DNA of 64,000 bases from Spiroplasma endosymbiont of Cantharis nigra (GTDB taxonomy: Bacteria > Bacillota_I > Bacilli_A > Mycoplasmatales > Mycoplasmataceae). The stretch is taken from assembly GCF_964019925.1 (NCBI RefSeq), contig NZ_OZ026470.1, forward strand, positions 744,001-808,000, written 5' to 3'. Shown piece after piece: positions 54,826-64,000 of the stretch. Position numbers and translations under genes: made by a program. The first letter of the stretch is position 1; each line of letters opens with the position of its first letter. Under the pieces are notes generated by a model. That model was not told the origin of the DNA. It searched no databases and saw only the letters and a program-made list of their open reading frames with translations.

Positions 54826-55110
54826 TTAAAACAAATTTACTACATTTGGAACATTATTTTCAGCTTCAATTGCAGCTTTATTTGAAGTTGAATTATCTGT
54901 CTTAAAAGTAGAATTCCCAATTTTAGCATCTAGCTTATCAACTTTATTTAATGAAATTGCTGTAAAAACAGTAGTGGCAATTGTTCCTATTGAATTTGAG
55001 AAAAGATCACCAAGTGATTTTGTAATAGAACTAAAACCATTAAGTAACGCTCCTGAGATTCCTTTACCTCCAATAATTTCTCTTGATTTTTGTATAGATA
55101 ATTTTTCCAT
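54826..55110 (-). CDS. small Gly-Gly leader peptide gene, bacteriocin-like
   Basis: 94 residues. The N-terminus MEKLSIQKSREIIGGKG resembles a double-glycine leader (Leu, Ile, Glu, Ile pattern before GG at 14-15), and the rest has a Gly/Ala/Ser-rich amphipathic stretch (ISGALLNGFSSITKSLGDLF) and a hydrophobic run (IGTIATTVFTAISL). That pattern suits a class II bacteriocin-type precursor, but no exporter or immunity gene is beside it. AGGAGGTCTAAAT gives a strong ribosome site. Identity is uncertain. Confidence 0.6.
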   Translation of the reverse strand: MEKLSIQKSREIIGGKGISGALLNGFSSITKSLGDLFSNSIGTIATTVFTAISLNKVDKLDAKIGNSTFKTDNSTSNKAAIEAENNVPNVVNLF

Positions 55111-55152
55111 ATTTAGACCTCCTTTATTAATGTCGTCATAATATTTAAAAAA

Positions 55153-56034
55153 TTAATCTTTATAAAAATATTTTGTTAATTCATTTTTACTTACAGAGTA
55201 CTTTTTTGAAATAGTTTTTATTGCTTCCTTTTTACTAATATTTTCTGATATTAGTTTTTCAACCTCACATATAATTAATTCCATATCTACTTTTATTTCA
55301 TTTTTTAAAGAATATTTAGAATCAATAACAATACAAAATTCTCCTTTTAAAACTAATTGATTATTATTAATATATTCACAAATCTCAATAATTGTTCCCC
55401 TTAAAAACTCTTCATTAAGTTTTGTTAATTCTCTTGCTAATACAATATTTGTATTTTCATTTAATTGTAGAGAGAGCTGATTTAATGTTGCTTGAACTCT
55501 ATGAACAGATTCATAAAAAGATATAATAGTATCACCATTCTTATTATCCTTAAAGATTTCTTGCATATCTTTTTCTATATTTTTTTTATCTAAAAAACCC
55601 AAAAATAAATTCCTTTTGGCAACAAAACCTGAAGCTGCTATTGCATGAATATATGCAGGACCACAGTTTATTGAAGTTATATTCACTTTTATATCATTTT
55701 CAATAATATTTTTAGTAACAATGGCTCCTGGATCACTAATACAAGGAACACCTGCATCACTAATTATCGCTATATTTTTACATTTTTTAATATCATCAAT
55801 TATTGTTGGCAAGATTGAATATTCATTAAATTTATGTAAAGCCTTTAATTTCTTTGATATCTTTAATTTTTCAAATAATTTAAAACTTACTCTAGTATCT
55901 TCACAATAAATAACATCAGAGATTTCAAAAGTGTCAATTACTCTTTTTGATATATCATTTAAATTACCAATTGGAGTTCCCACTAAATATATAGTGGTCA
56001 AATCATTTTTAAATGTGCTTTGAACTTTTAACAT
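55153..56034 (-). CDS. rsmI: 16S rRNA (cytidine1402-2'-O)-methyltransferase RsmI
   Basis: 293 residues of the tetrapyrrole-methylase fold. YLVGTPIGNLNDIS near residue 16, CEDTRVS near 44, ISDAGVPCISDPG near 91 and SFYESVHRV near 173 are RsmI signatures. AAAAGGAGAGTGCCAT precedes the ATG. Follows greA with a 49-base gap containing the greA terminator. Confidence 0.95.
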   Translation of the reverse strand: MLKVQSTFKNDLTTIYLVGTPIGNLNDISKRVIDTFEISDVIYCEDTRVSFKLFEKLKISKKLKALHKFNEYSILPTIIDDIKKCKNIAIISDAGVPCISDPGAIVTKNIIENDIKVNITSINCGPAYIHAIAASGFVAKRNLFLGFLDKKNIEKDMQEIFKDNKNGDTIISFYESVHRVQATLNQLSLQLNENTNIVLARELTKLNEEFLRGTIIEICEYINNNQLVLKGEFCIVIDSKYSLKNEIKVDMELIICEVEKLISENISKKEAIKTISKKYSVSKNELTKYFYKD

Positions 56035-56053
56035 ATGGCACTCTCCTTTTATA

Positions 56054-56080
56054 CAAAAAAACCTAATAAAATTATTAGGC
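56054..56080 (-). terminator. terminator of greA
   Basis: CCTAATAA and TTATTAGG form an 8-bp stem followed by seven T on the minus strand. Confidence 0.8.
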
Positions 56081-56083
56081 TAA

Positions 56084-56557
56084 TTATTTGATATCTTTAA
56101 TTGTTATTTTATAAGGTTCTTTTAGTTCTCTTACTTCAACTGAGTCTCCAACAACTTTACCCATCATTGCTTTTGCCAATGGTGATTCGTTTGAAATTTT
56201 ATTTTCAAATGGATCTGCTTCAATAGCTCCTACAATTTTAACAGTCATTTCTTTTTTAGTTTTTTGACTTGTAAATGTAACTTGACTTCCAATTTTTACT
56301 TCTTTGTTTTTTGAATTAGAATCTTTAATAATCTTTGCTTTTGAAAGCATTGCTTCTACTTCTTTAATTCTTGCTTCTACTTCAGCTTGTCTGTTTCTTG
56401 CTGCATCATAATCAGCATTTTCTGATAAATCTCCCTGTGCACGTGCTTCAACAAGTTCTTCAATAACTTGTGGACGGATATTATTGATTAAATGAGTTAA
56501 CTCTTCTTTTAATTCCTTAAGACCCTCTGCTGTTAAAATAATATCTTTATCTATCAT
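56084..56557 (-). CDS. greA: transcription elongation factor GreA
   Basis: 157 residues. Rescues backtracked RNA polymerase by stimulating transcript cleavage. N-terminal coiled coil with the tip acidic residues in RAQGDLSENADYDAARNRQ (near 38-56), and C-terminal FKBP-like domain ending SPLAKAMMGKVVGDSVEV. AAAGGGGATTCAT upstream. Confidence 0.96.
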   Translation of the reverse strand: MIDKDIILTAEGLKELKEELTHLINNIRPQVIEELVEARAQGDLSENADYDAARNRQAEVEARIKEVEAMLSKAKIIKDSNSKNKEVKIGSQVTFTSQKTKKEMTVKIVGAIEADPFENKISNESPLAKAMMGKVVGDSVEVRELKEPYKITIKDIK

Positions 56558-56621
56558 ATGAATCCCCTTTTATTAACTAAAATATTATACATTTTTTTAT
56601 TATAAAAATGACTATATTATT

Positions 56622-58388
56622 CTATTTTTTATTATCTAATTGTTTTTTTAATTCCTTAATGTTTAAAACAATTTCATCCTTCTTAACAATACTCTTTATT
56701 TCTTCAAAACTAGCATTATAGAAGTCTATTCTTGAAGGAAATTGATTATTTATTTTTTGAATCATTTTCTCTCCAATACCTTTTATTGTAGCTAATTCAT
56801 CTCTTGTAAAAGATTTATTATGTTTTTTTCTAAAACCAGCAATAGCATAACTATGAACTCTATTTTGAATTAATTCTAAGAATTTAAAAACTTCTTGAGA
56901 TTTATCTAAATATATTTCTTGCATATCATAGTTCAAAATATATTCAGTCCTATGTTTATCATTTTTAACAAGTCCAATTATTGGAATATTTAAATCCAAT
57001 AATTCTAATTGTGACCTGGCAGCATTTACTTGAATTTTACCTCCATCCATTATTATTAAATCTGGTAAATTTTTTTCTTCACCAATTTCTTTTTGATATC
57101 TTCGATAAATCATATTTTGCATTCTTTGAAAATCACCTTTTTCATCAATTATAATATTATACTTTCTGAAGTCATTAAAACTTGGTTGTGCTCCTTTAAA
57201 AACAACCATAGCACCAGTTACAAATTCATCTAAGATATTGGCTACATCAAACATTTCAATATGATATGGATAATTTGGAAGATTTAGAGTTTTTTGTAAG
57301 TTATCAAGTAATTCTTCTTTACTCATTGATTTTTGATTTTTATAAATTTCTTGTTGTCTAATATATTCCTTAGCATTATTTCTAGCTAGTTCCAATATTT
57401 TTAAACTAGTTTCATCATTTCCATAAGTTATTTTTTCTTGAAATAAAAACTTTAAACTTGTTTGTTCCAATATTTTAGGAAGAATAATATAATCAGGAAG
57501 CATATTTTTTAAGTATATTTGCATAATAAAATTTTCAAATAGAGATATTAAATCCTCTAGACTATTTTTAATAATTAATTGGTCTTTTAAAATTAATTTT
57601 CCACTTCTATAAAATAAAACAACAAAACAGATATATTCTTCTGATTCAAAATAATTAAAAACATCACGATTTAAATTATCATTAATATCAACAAATTGTT
57701 CTACAATTGAAAAATTTAAATGAGCTATAATATCTTTTATTCTTTGTGCTTCTTCAAACTGAAGATTATTTGAAGCAATAATCATTTTTTCCTCTAGTTT
57801 ATTTTTAAAATCATTATTTGTTCTATTAAAAAAATTTTTAACTTTTGTTATTTGTTCTTGATAATATTCCTTTTCAACATCCTTAAAGCAAGCACCAGAA
57901 CATTGGTCAATATGAAAGTGAATACATGGTTTACCCAAATTACCTTTACATCGTCTTAAGGGATAAATTCTTTCTAGTGTTTTTAAAATATTTCTAGCAC
58001 TAGTTCCATCTGGAAGCGGTCCAAAAGATATTTGATTTTTATTATCAAAATTTCTAGTATATACATAAATTGGATCATGTTCTTTTGTAATAGCAATATA
58101 AGGATATTTTTTATCATCATTTAAAACAATATTATATCTTGGACGATATTTTTTTATTAGGTTTTGCTCTAAAATTAAAGATTCCTTTTCATTGTCAGTA
58201 ACTATAGTTTCAATATCAAATATATCTCTAACAAGTTGTGTTGTTTTAAAATTATGAGCCTTATTAAAATAACTTGTAACTCTCTTTTTAAGATTTTTGG
58301 CTTTTCCAACATAGATTACTTGATCTTTTTTATTTTTATACAAATAGCAACCAGATTTCTCTGGTAAATTTTTAACTATGTTTTCCAT
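56622..58388 (-). CDS. uvrC: excinuclease ABC subunit C
   Basis: 588 residues. Makes both incisions in nucleotide excision repair. N-terminal GIY-YIG domain (GCYLYKNKKDQVIYVGKAKN, residues 12-31), UVR motif (KMIIASNNLQFEEAQRIKD) near 205, RNase-H-like domain with EMFDVANI and IIMDGGKIQVNAA, and helix-hairpin-helix at TIKGIGEKM. Start at 58388 has GAGGTGAG upstream. Contains no Trp codon at all, so it needs no TGA. Confidence 0.96.
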   Translation of the reverse strand: MENIVKNLPEKSGCYLYKNKKDQVIYVGKAKNLKKRVTSYFNKAHNFKTTQLVRDIFDIETIVTDNEKESLILEQNLIKKYRPRYNIVLNDDKKYPYIAITKEHDPIYVYTRNFDNKNQISFGPLPDGTSARNILKTLERIYPLRRCKGNLGKPCIHFHIDQCSGACFKDVEKEYYQEQITKVKNFFNRTNNDFKNKLEEKMIIASNNLQFEEAQRIKDIIAHLNFSIVEQFVDINDNLNRDVFNYFESEEYICFVVLFYRSGKLILKDQLIIKNSLEDLISLFENFIMQIYLKNMLPDYIILPKILEQTSLKFLFQEKITYGNDETSLKILELARNNAKEYIRQQEIYKNQKSMSKEELLDNLQKTLNLPNYPYHIEMFDVANILDEFVTGAMVVFKGAQPSFNDFRKYNIIIDEKGDFQRMQNMIYRRYQKEIGEEKNLPDLIIMDGGKIQVNAARSQLELLDLNIPIIGLVKNDKHRTEYILNYDMQEIYLDKSQEVFKFLELIQNRVHSYAIAGFRKKHNKSFTRDELATIKGIGEKMIQKINNQFPSRIDFYNASFEEIKSIVKKDEIVLNIKELKKQLDNKK

Positions 58389-58428
58389 AAATCTCACCTC
58401 AAATATAATTATATATAGTTAAATAAAT

Positions 58429-58459
58429 TAAAATCAGCAAAACTAATTTGCTGATTTTA
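58429..58459 (-). terminator. terminator overlapping ftsK stop
   Basis: TAAAATCAGCAA and TTGCTGATTTTA form a 12-bp stem with a 7-base loop. Confidence 0.85.
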
Positions 58460-61438
58460 ATATACATCTTCATTTTGAATATAAACATCTCTTGGTTTTG
58501 AACCATTTTGAGGTCCAATGATACCGCTTTCTTCAAGTTCGTCAATAATTCTCGCAGCACGGTTATAACCAATATTAAATTTTCTTTGAATTAAGCTTGT
58601 AGAAGCTTTTTGCGTTCTAATTACATAATCTTTAATTTCATCAAACATTGAATCCTGACCAGCTCCAAGATTAACAGTAAAACTTGGTTCCTCTGCTTCA
58701 GCTTTTAAAAATTCTGTGTCAAAAATTTGTTGTTGTTGACTTGAACAATGTTTTACTAATTTCTCAATTTCATCATCACTAATGTAAGCTCCTTGAGCTC
58801 TTACAAGGGATGTGCTTCCAGGAATTGTATAAAGTAAATCTCCTTTACCAATTAATTTTTCAGCTCCATTTGAGTCTAATATTGTTCTTGAGTCAATTGA
58901 TGATGCAACTGAGAAAGCTAATCTTACAGGTATATTTGATTTAATAACACCTGTAATAACATCAGTTGATGGTCTTTGAGTAGCTACAATTAAGTGAATT
59001 CCTGCAGCTCTTGACAATTGTGTAAGTCTCATAATTGAGTCTTCTACATCTTTTTTATTTGATGTCATCATTAAATCAGCAAGTTCATCAATAATAATTA
59101 CATAATAAGGTAACTTAGTTGAATCTGTTTTCTGTTTAGCATTAAATCCTGCTATATTCTTAACCCCATATGTTGTAAATAATGCATATCTTCTTTCCAT
59201 TTCATTAATAACTTTTTTTAAAGCACTATTTGCAATATTCATATCACTAATAACTGGTGCAAGTAAATGTGGAATTGAAGAGTAAACTGAAAGTTCAACC
59301 TTTTTAGGGTCAATCATTAAGAACTTAACTTCATGTGGTTTTGCTCTCATTAAGATTGAAGAGATTATTCCATTTATCATAACTGATTTACCACTACCTG
59401 TTGAACCAGCAACAAGTAAATGAGGCATTTTATCTAACTCACCAAATAGTAACTCTCCAGTAACTGTTTTACCAATAGCAAATAATAACTTATTACCCAT
59501 TTTTACAATTGGTGTATTTTCAATAACCCCTCTCATTGGAACTGCTTCTGGTTTATCATTTGGTATTTCAATACCCACGGCAGCTTTTCCTTGAATTGGA
59601 GCTTCAATTCTAACATTTTGACTTGCCAGTGCTAATTTTAAATCATTTTCCAATGAAGTAATACTATTAACTTTTGTTCCTGGCTCAGGTTGTACTTCAA
59701 ATTTAACTACACTAGGTCCAATGCTCATATTTTTTACACTAGCTTTTACACCAAACTGTTTAAATGTTTCATTGATACTTTCCGCCTTTTGTTTGGCTGA
59801 GTTAGTAATTTCTTCTTGGTCTTTTAAATTCACAACATGTACTTTTAAAATATCAATTGATGGTAATTGATATGAATTGTTTACAAATTGTTCCTTTTCA
59901 ACTGCTTTATTTTTGTTAACTTCCATAGTTTGATTAACTTTGTTTGTTGATTGATATGATGATGAAGAATGTAAAATATTTCTTGAAACATTCTCTTGCA
60001 TTGGTGAAGTATAATCACCATAATCCTCAATCATTTTTTTCTCTTCTTCTTTTTCTTTTTTACTTTCACTAATAAAATGATCTAATGTAATTTGACCTGA
60101 TTGAACTTCATCAATTTTAATTGAGTTTTTTCTATTTCTTGATTGTACTAATTCTAGTGTCTTTCCATTTGCACCAAAAGGAGTTATATTTGTTTCTTTA
60201 GCTAATTCTTCTCTTGCTTTTTCAGTTGATACTTGACCATATTTTGTATCATATGGAAGAGAATCATAACTATAGTCTTTTTCTCTTCTTGGAATATAAT
60301 TATGTTCTTCTCTAACTAAATTTTCAGCTTGTTGTCTAGCTTCATGAATTTTTTGATCTAAATTATAATCAACTATTCTATTTTGATTTGGATTTTGAGT
60401 TAAATTTGGATTTTGATTTTGATTTTGATTTGGATTAGCATATTGCTCTTTATAATTTTGATTTGAATTGTAACTTTCTAAATTTACATTGGAAAAATCA
60501 TCATTATAAAAATCAGTATTTACTTCTTCATAAATATTATTTTCATAGTTTCTATGAAAACTTGGAAGCTCGATTGTAATATCTGATTCTTTTGATGAAG
60601 ACAAAATTATTCTTTCATCAAAAGTTTCGTCATTTTGAATATTTAAAATATTTAAAATCCCTCTTCCGTTACTTTCTCTTTTAGGTTTTTCAGAAGCTGG
60701 ATAATTTACACTTTGAGTATTTTTTAGGGAAAGAATTCTTAATCTTTTACCTCTACGCTTATGCTTTGGTTTTAAGAAAAAGAAAGGATCTCCAGTAAAA
60801 ATTCAAATCATATCCAAAACAAGAAATAAAATTGCAATAATTAAACCAACATATATTGATGTATATGCAAATATTCCAGAAAGAAGAGTTCCTATTAATC
60901 CTCCACCAGATCAAGTTGTAAAGTATGTACTTGGGTCTGCTATTCAAATTGTTCCACTATTCTCACCTCAAATAGAGTTATTTTTTCAATTAGTTAAATA
61001 AGAATTTAATGAGTCTTTTAGTATTGTTCCTGACCATATATCTTTTACTATAAAATCTTGTGTTTTTACATGATAAGCAACAATAAACAAAATTGCACTA
61101 ATAATTCAACATAAGCAAATCCAAGTTAAAAAAATCATAGCTATAAACCTTTTTTTAGGTTTAAATTTTATTCCAAAATAAATTGAAAAGTCTAGTAAGA
61201 AAAATAAAGAGTATAAAAAATATTTAAATCATCCAAATGGCAAATTAAAAATTACATCATCGAAGAATTGACCTACTATTGTAATTCTTCCCAATGACAT
61301 TAAATTTAAAAAAAATAATACTAAAGCTCCAACTATTCAAGAAATTGAGTCATTTTTTCTTTGTTTTTTTTGAATAGAAAAAGCCCTTGTGCGATCATTA
61401 TCATTATGATTATTTAGCCCTTTGTTATTATTCATCAT
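58457..61438 (-). CDS. ftsK: DNA translocase FtsK/SpoIIIE
   Basis: 993 residues. Clears chromosomes from the division site. Four transmembrane helices in the first ~215 residues, a long low-complexity linker (about residues 230-540) that includes an Asn/Gln/Pro repeat, then the RecA-like motor with GSTGSGKSVMINGI (Walker A near 680) and VIIDELADLMM (Walker B), and the gamma winged helix (LIQRKFNIGYNRAARIIDELE) that reads orienting DNA sequences. Start at 61438 or 61435 with AAGGTGAA upstream. TGA-Trp occurs only in the membrane part. Confidence 0.95.
60377..60441 (-). repeat. coding microsatellite in the ftsK linker
   Basis: Repeats of the 6-base units TTTTGA/TTTGGA (plus strand) encode QN/PN dipeptides, giving NPNQNQNQNPN. 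Short perfect units are prone to slippage; in-frame units change length only by whole codons. Confidence 0.75.
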
Positions 61439-61505
61439 TTCACCTTAATTTTGCCCTTACCATATGATTTTAATATATTTTAACCCTTTTTTACATTCAA
61501 TTAGC

Positions 61506-61532
61506 AAAAACTCATAGAGACTATGAGTTTTT
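61506..61532 (-). terminator. terminator overlapping the RNase J-like stop
   Basis: AAAAACTCATAG and CTATGAGTTTTT form a 12-bp stem with a 3-base loop. Confidence 0.85.
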
Positions 61533-63236
61533 TGATTTAGTCATTTTTGGCTCAAAAAACGAACCATCTAATTCATTAATTATTACTAAAACAATTGGTT
61601 GCTTTCCAGTTTCTTGTTTCAAAGTACTTCTAATTCTTGAAACAATTTCCTTTTTAATTGCATTTAAATCAAAACTAGCAGGTTTTGTTTTTGCCTCATT
61701 TTTATATTTCTCTAAAATATCAATTATTTGTTTTTGCATTAATTTAAAAATAGGATTTTCATCAGTAATGTAAATAACACCTCTCATTTGAATATCTATT
61801 AATGATATTAATTCTTTTGTTTTACTATTTACATTTGCACCAATTATAACTGCTCCATCAGTTGCAAGCTGCTTTCTTTCATTTAAAACAACTGCTCCAA
61901 TATCGCCAACACCAATTCCATCAACATTTACATCTGCTGTTTTTATTGAATCAGAACCAATAACTAGCTTTCCACCATCACTAATTTTTAAAATTTGCCC
62001 ATTATTAATTAGTTGAATATTTTTCTTTTCAACTCCTGCTTCAATTGCTGCTCTTTCAGCACTTAAAAAATCTTTATATAAACCCTTAATTGGAATAAAT
62101 GATTTTGGTTTCATTATTCTTGTCATCAATTTTATATCTTCATAACTTGCTCTCATAGATCAAATATTTTTATCACTTAATGATATTAATTTTGCATTTG
62201 TTCTTGATAATTCATCTAAAATTTCAGCATGTCTTTTTTCTACCCCAGCTGCTGGTGGAGTTGCTAATATAATAGTATCATTCTCTGTAAATTCAACCTT
62301 ATCATCATTTCCTGCAGCTATTTTTGCAAGTCTTGCATATAGAAGATCTCCTGCTCCAGTTAAAAGCAAAATACCATCTTGAGATTTCATAAAGTCTTCA
62401 ATAGATATAATGTCTTTTTCAGTGATTTGTAAACTTTCTTGTATTACTTTTGATTCAACAACCTTAGTAATTGTTTTTCCATAAATTGCTATTTTTCTAT
62501 CATTTGCCTTTGCTTGTTTTATTATTTCAAATAATTTAAAAACATCTTCTTCAAACATTCCTAAAATTAAACGTCTTTTTTTATCTTTCATTGGCGCTGC
62601 AATGAATTTTTCAATTCTATGATTTGGAACTGTATATCCAATTCTTGATGCGTATTCTGCATCACTTATTAATGCCAAAACACCCTTTTGAGCAATTTGA
62701 TTTAAGTGATTCATATCTGTTGAGAAATATGATTGTTCATTTCCATCAATAATATAATCACCTGCATATACAATTACACCATCTTGCGTATGAATTGCAT
62801 AACCATATGATTCTGGAAATGCAGCTGTTGTTCTAAAAGCTTCTATTTTTACATCACCAAAATTAATGATATCTTTATCATTAATAATTTTAAAATTATT
62901 TTCTCTATTTTTAATTCTGTATTTTAAATTTCTATATTTCAAAATTGTTGTTGTAAGTTCATTGCAATAAACTGGTACATCTATTTCTCTTAAAATGTAA
63001 CTAATTGCTCCTGAATTATTTGAACTTGGATTTGAAAGAAAAATTCCTTTAATTTTTTTTGAATTTGCTTTCAAAAAGTCAAAATTTGGAATTATTACAT
63101 CAATTCCTAATACACTTCTTTCTGGAAATTTAATTCCAGCATCAAAAATATATAAATTATCATTAACACTAATAACAAAAATATTTTTTCCTCTTTCGTC
63201 TTGACCACCAAGAGCCATAAATTTAATATCTGCCAT
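61521..63236 (-). CDS. rnj: RNase J paralogue with degenerate active site
   Basis: 571 residues with the full length and order of RNase J (beta-lactamase, beta-CASP, C-terminal domain). The metal-binding HxHxDH motif should follow KGIF: residues 68-74 read SNPSSNN instead. The later HVSGHG motif is WSMRAS (359-364; Trp359 from TGA), and the usual PVHGEY is PIKGLY. All these histidines are therefore missing. In Bacillus, RNase J1 is active and J2 is a weaker partner; this copy looks like a non-catalytic partner. The frame is open throughout, so it is maintained. Confidence 0.9.
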
Positions 63237-63395
63237 ATTTTTTCTCCTTTTTTTAATTTCTTCTTATTATTTTGTTTAATTTTTTAATAAACGTTAACCA
63301 GAATTGAATTCTATTTAATTATAATTTATTTATAGTTAAAGTAAAGTTTTTTTAAATAAAAGAATAAAATCTTAATGAGAGAGGAAGAAATTTAT

Positions 63396-63698
63396 ATGTA
63401 TATTTCAGTAGAAGATTATTCATTAAATTACGATAAATATTTCACTTTAGATGTTAGAACAGAAATGGAATTTAAGACTTTACCTCATTTTGATTGAGCA
63501 ATAAACGTGCATATTGATGAATTTATAAAAAAATTTGAAACTATTTTAAAAGAAAAGAATCCTGAAAATAAGCCAATTGTGACTGTATGTAATGCAGGAA
63601 ATAGAAGTGGCGAAGTTGCTAGATTTTTATTAGAAAATGGTTATAATGCAAAAACACTTGATGGTGGGATTTATAAGTATAAAAGAAAAATAAGATAA
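63396..63698 (+). CDS. rhodanese-like sulfurtransferase
   Basis: 100 residues, single rhodanese domain. YFTLDVRTEMEF is the conserved N-terminal DVR motif and VTVCNAGNRSG carries the active-site Cys of the CxxGxR loop. Single-domain rhodaneses pass persulfide sulfur in cofactor or tRNA thiolation; the partner is unknown. GAGAGAGGAAGAAATTT precedes the ATG. Monocistronic, divergent from the RNase J-like gene. Confidence 0.88.
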
Positions 63699-63714
63699 TT
63701 AATTTATCTTATTT
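63688..63714. terminator. bidirectional terminator after the rhodanese
   Basis: AAATAAGATAA and TTATCTTATTT form an 11-bp stem with a 5-base loop between converging genes; both stop codons overlap it. Confidence 0.8.
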
Positions 63715-64000
63715 TTTAATTCCTCTTCTAATTTTTTTAAAAATAACTTAATTGAAAATTCTTTTGAAGTTAAACTTAATGTTTTTCCTTCAAGTTCTGC
63801 CTTAATTTTTAGTTTCTTTAGATTATTTGTATTTACTAAGTGCTTTGATAAAATTAAAATCTTATCATTATTAATACTATCAATATTTTGAATAGTGCCT
63901 ATTTCATTTAAAATTTTTTCATAAATAGTTCAGCCTTTTTCAATTGAGTTTATCCCAAATTTTTCTTTTCTCTTTCTTAACATACTTAATGTTGAAAAAT
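63699..64000 (-). CDS. unknown protein, 5' end outside window
   Basis: About 100 residues of the C-terminal part are visible; the reading frame stays open to the right edge. It is basic and Lys-rich (MLRKRKEKFG, LFLKKLEEELKNKIN) with a TGA-Trp in KGWTIYEKI. Not recognised. A start at 63983 (94 residues) is possible, but no ribosome site is visible before it, so it more likely begins outside. Confidence 0.6.

Noticed and set aside
61521..63236. Possible frameshift or split of the RNase J gene at 62160
   Set aside because: The two halves are in the same frame separated by a TGA (Trp359). The catalytic loss is by substitution, not truncation.

Overview
This window comes from a wall-less, low-GC Mollicute, most likely a Spiroplasma. 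Nearly every gene reads through in-frame TGA codons at positions where its family has Trp, so genetic code 4 is in use. The DNA is very AT-rich, lipoproteins have short AxSC/IAC-type lipoboxes, and mreB, ispG (MEP isoprenoid pathway), class II fructose-1,6-bisphosphatase and intact recA and recU are present. mreB together with the MEP pathway favours Spiroplasma over Mycoplasma or Mesoplasma. Coordinates below use TGA=Trp, so many genes are longer than a standard-code reading would give. No transposase, integrase, CRISPR array, tRNA or rRNA gene was seen.

Layout. 1-10 kb: sugar-phosphate mutase (partial), rnhB, rbgA, rlmH, an unknown coiled-coil protein, ffh, rny, a lipoprotein, recA and a CinA-type amidase. 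10-16.4 kb: a block with Bacillus-like gene order (rnpB, gpsB, recU, dnaD, hup, gpsA, der, cmk, a membrane protein, ferredoxin). 16.6-24.2 kb: mreB, a His-rich ECF-type membrane protein, an FMN riboswitch with ribU, ppa, glpX and an M13 peptidase. 24.2-34.5 kb: the accessory locus, described below. 34.7-38.3 kb: a dnk/rluB/scpB/scpA/HEPN-like operon. 38.4-43.5 kb: ispG, an aldose-epimerase-like protein, an MFS-like permease and a long unknown protein. 43.6-51.2 kb: frr and pyrH, separated from tsf and rpsB by a five-gene insertion that includes a TPP riboswitch with a ThiT-like transporter. 51.4-64 kb: pepV, a membrane-anchored J-protein, rplU/prp/rpmA, a small Gly-Gly leader peptide gene, rsmI, greA, uvrC, ftsK, a degenerate RNase J, a rhodanese and a partial gene.

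The most interesting region is 24.2-34.5 kb. A five-gene operon (anchored unknown protein, ABC ATPase, two ABC-2-like permeases, GH85 endo-beta-N-acetylglucosaminidase lipoprotein) is read leftward. Its best promoter match has a 16-bp poly(A/T) tract filling the spacer between -35 and -10. That arrangement resembles slippage-controlled phase-variable promoters of Mycoplasma surface lipoproteins. A second glycosidase-like exoprotein (DUF4091/GH123-like) lies just past yebC on the same strand. Together this suggests a switchable surface N-glycan-processing system, which is inference.

Other second looks: an RNase J paralogue that has lost all metal-ligand histidines, retention of gpsB in a cell with no sign of a wall, riboswitches with readable attenuators, a bacteriocin-like small ORF, and a HEPN-like RxxxxH protein encoded beside scpA.
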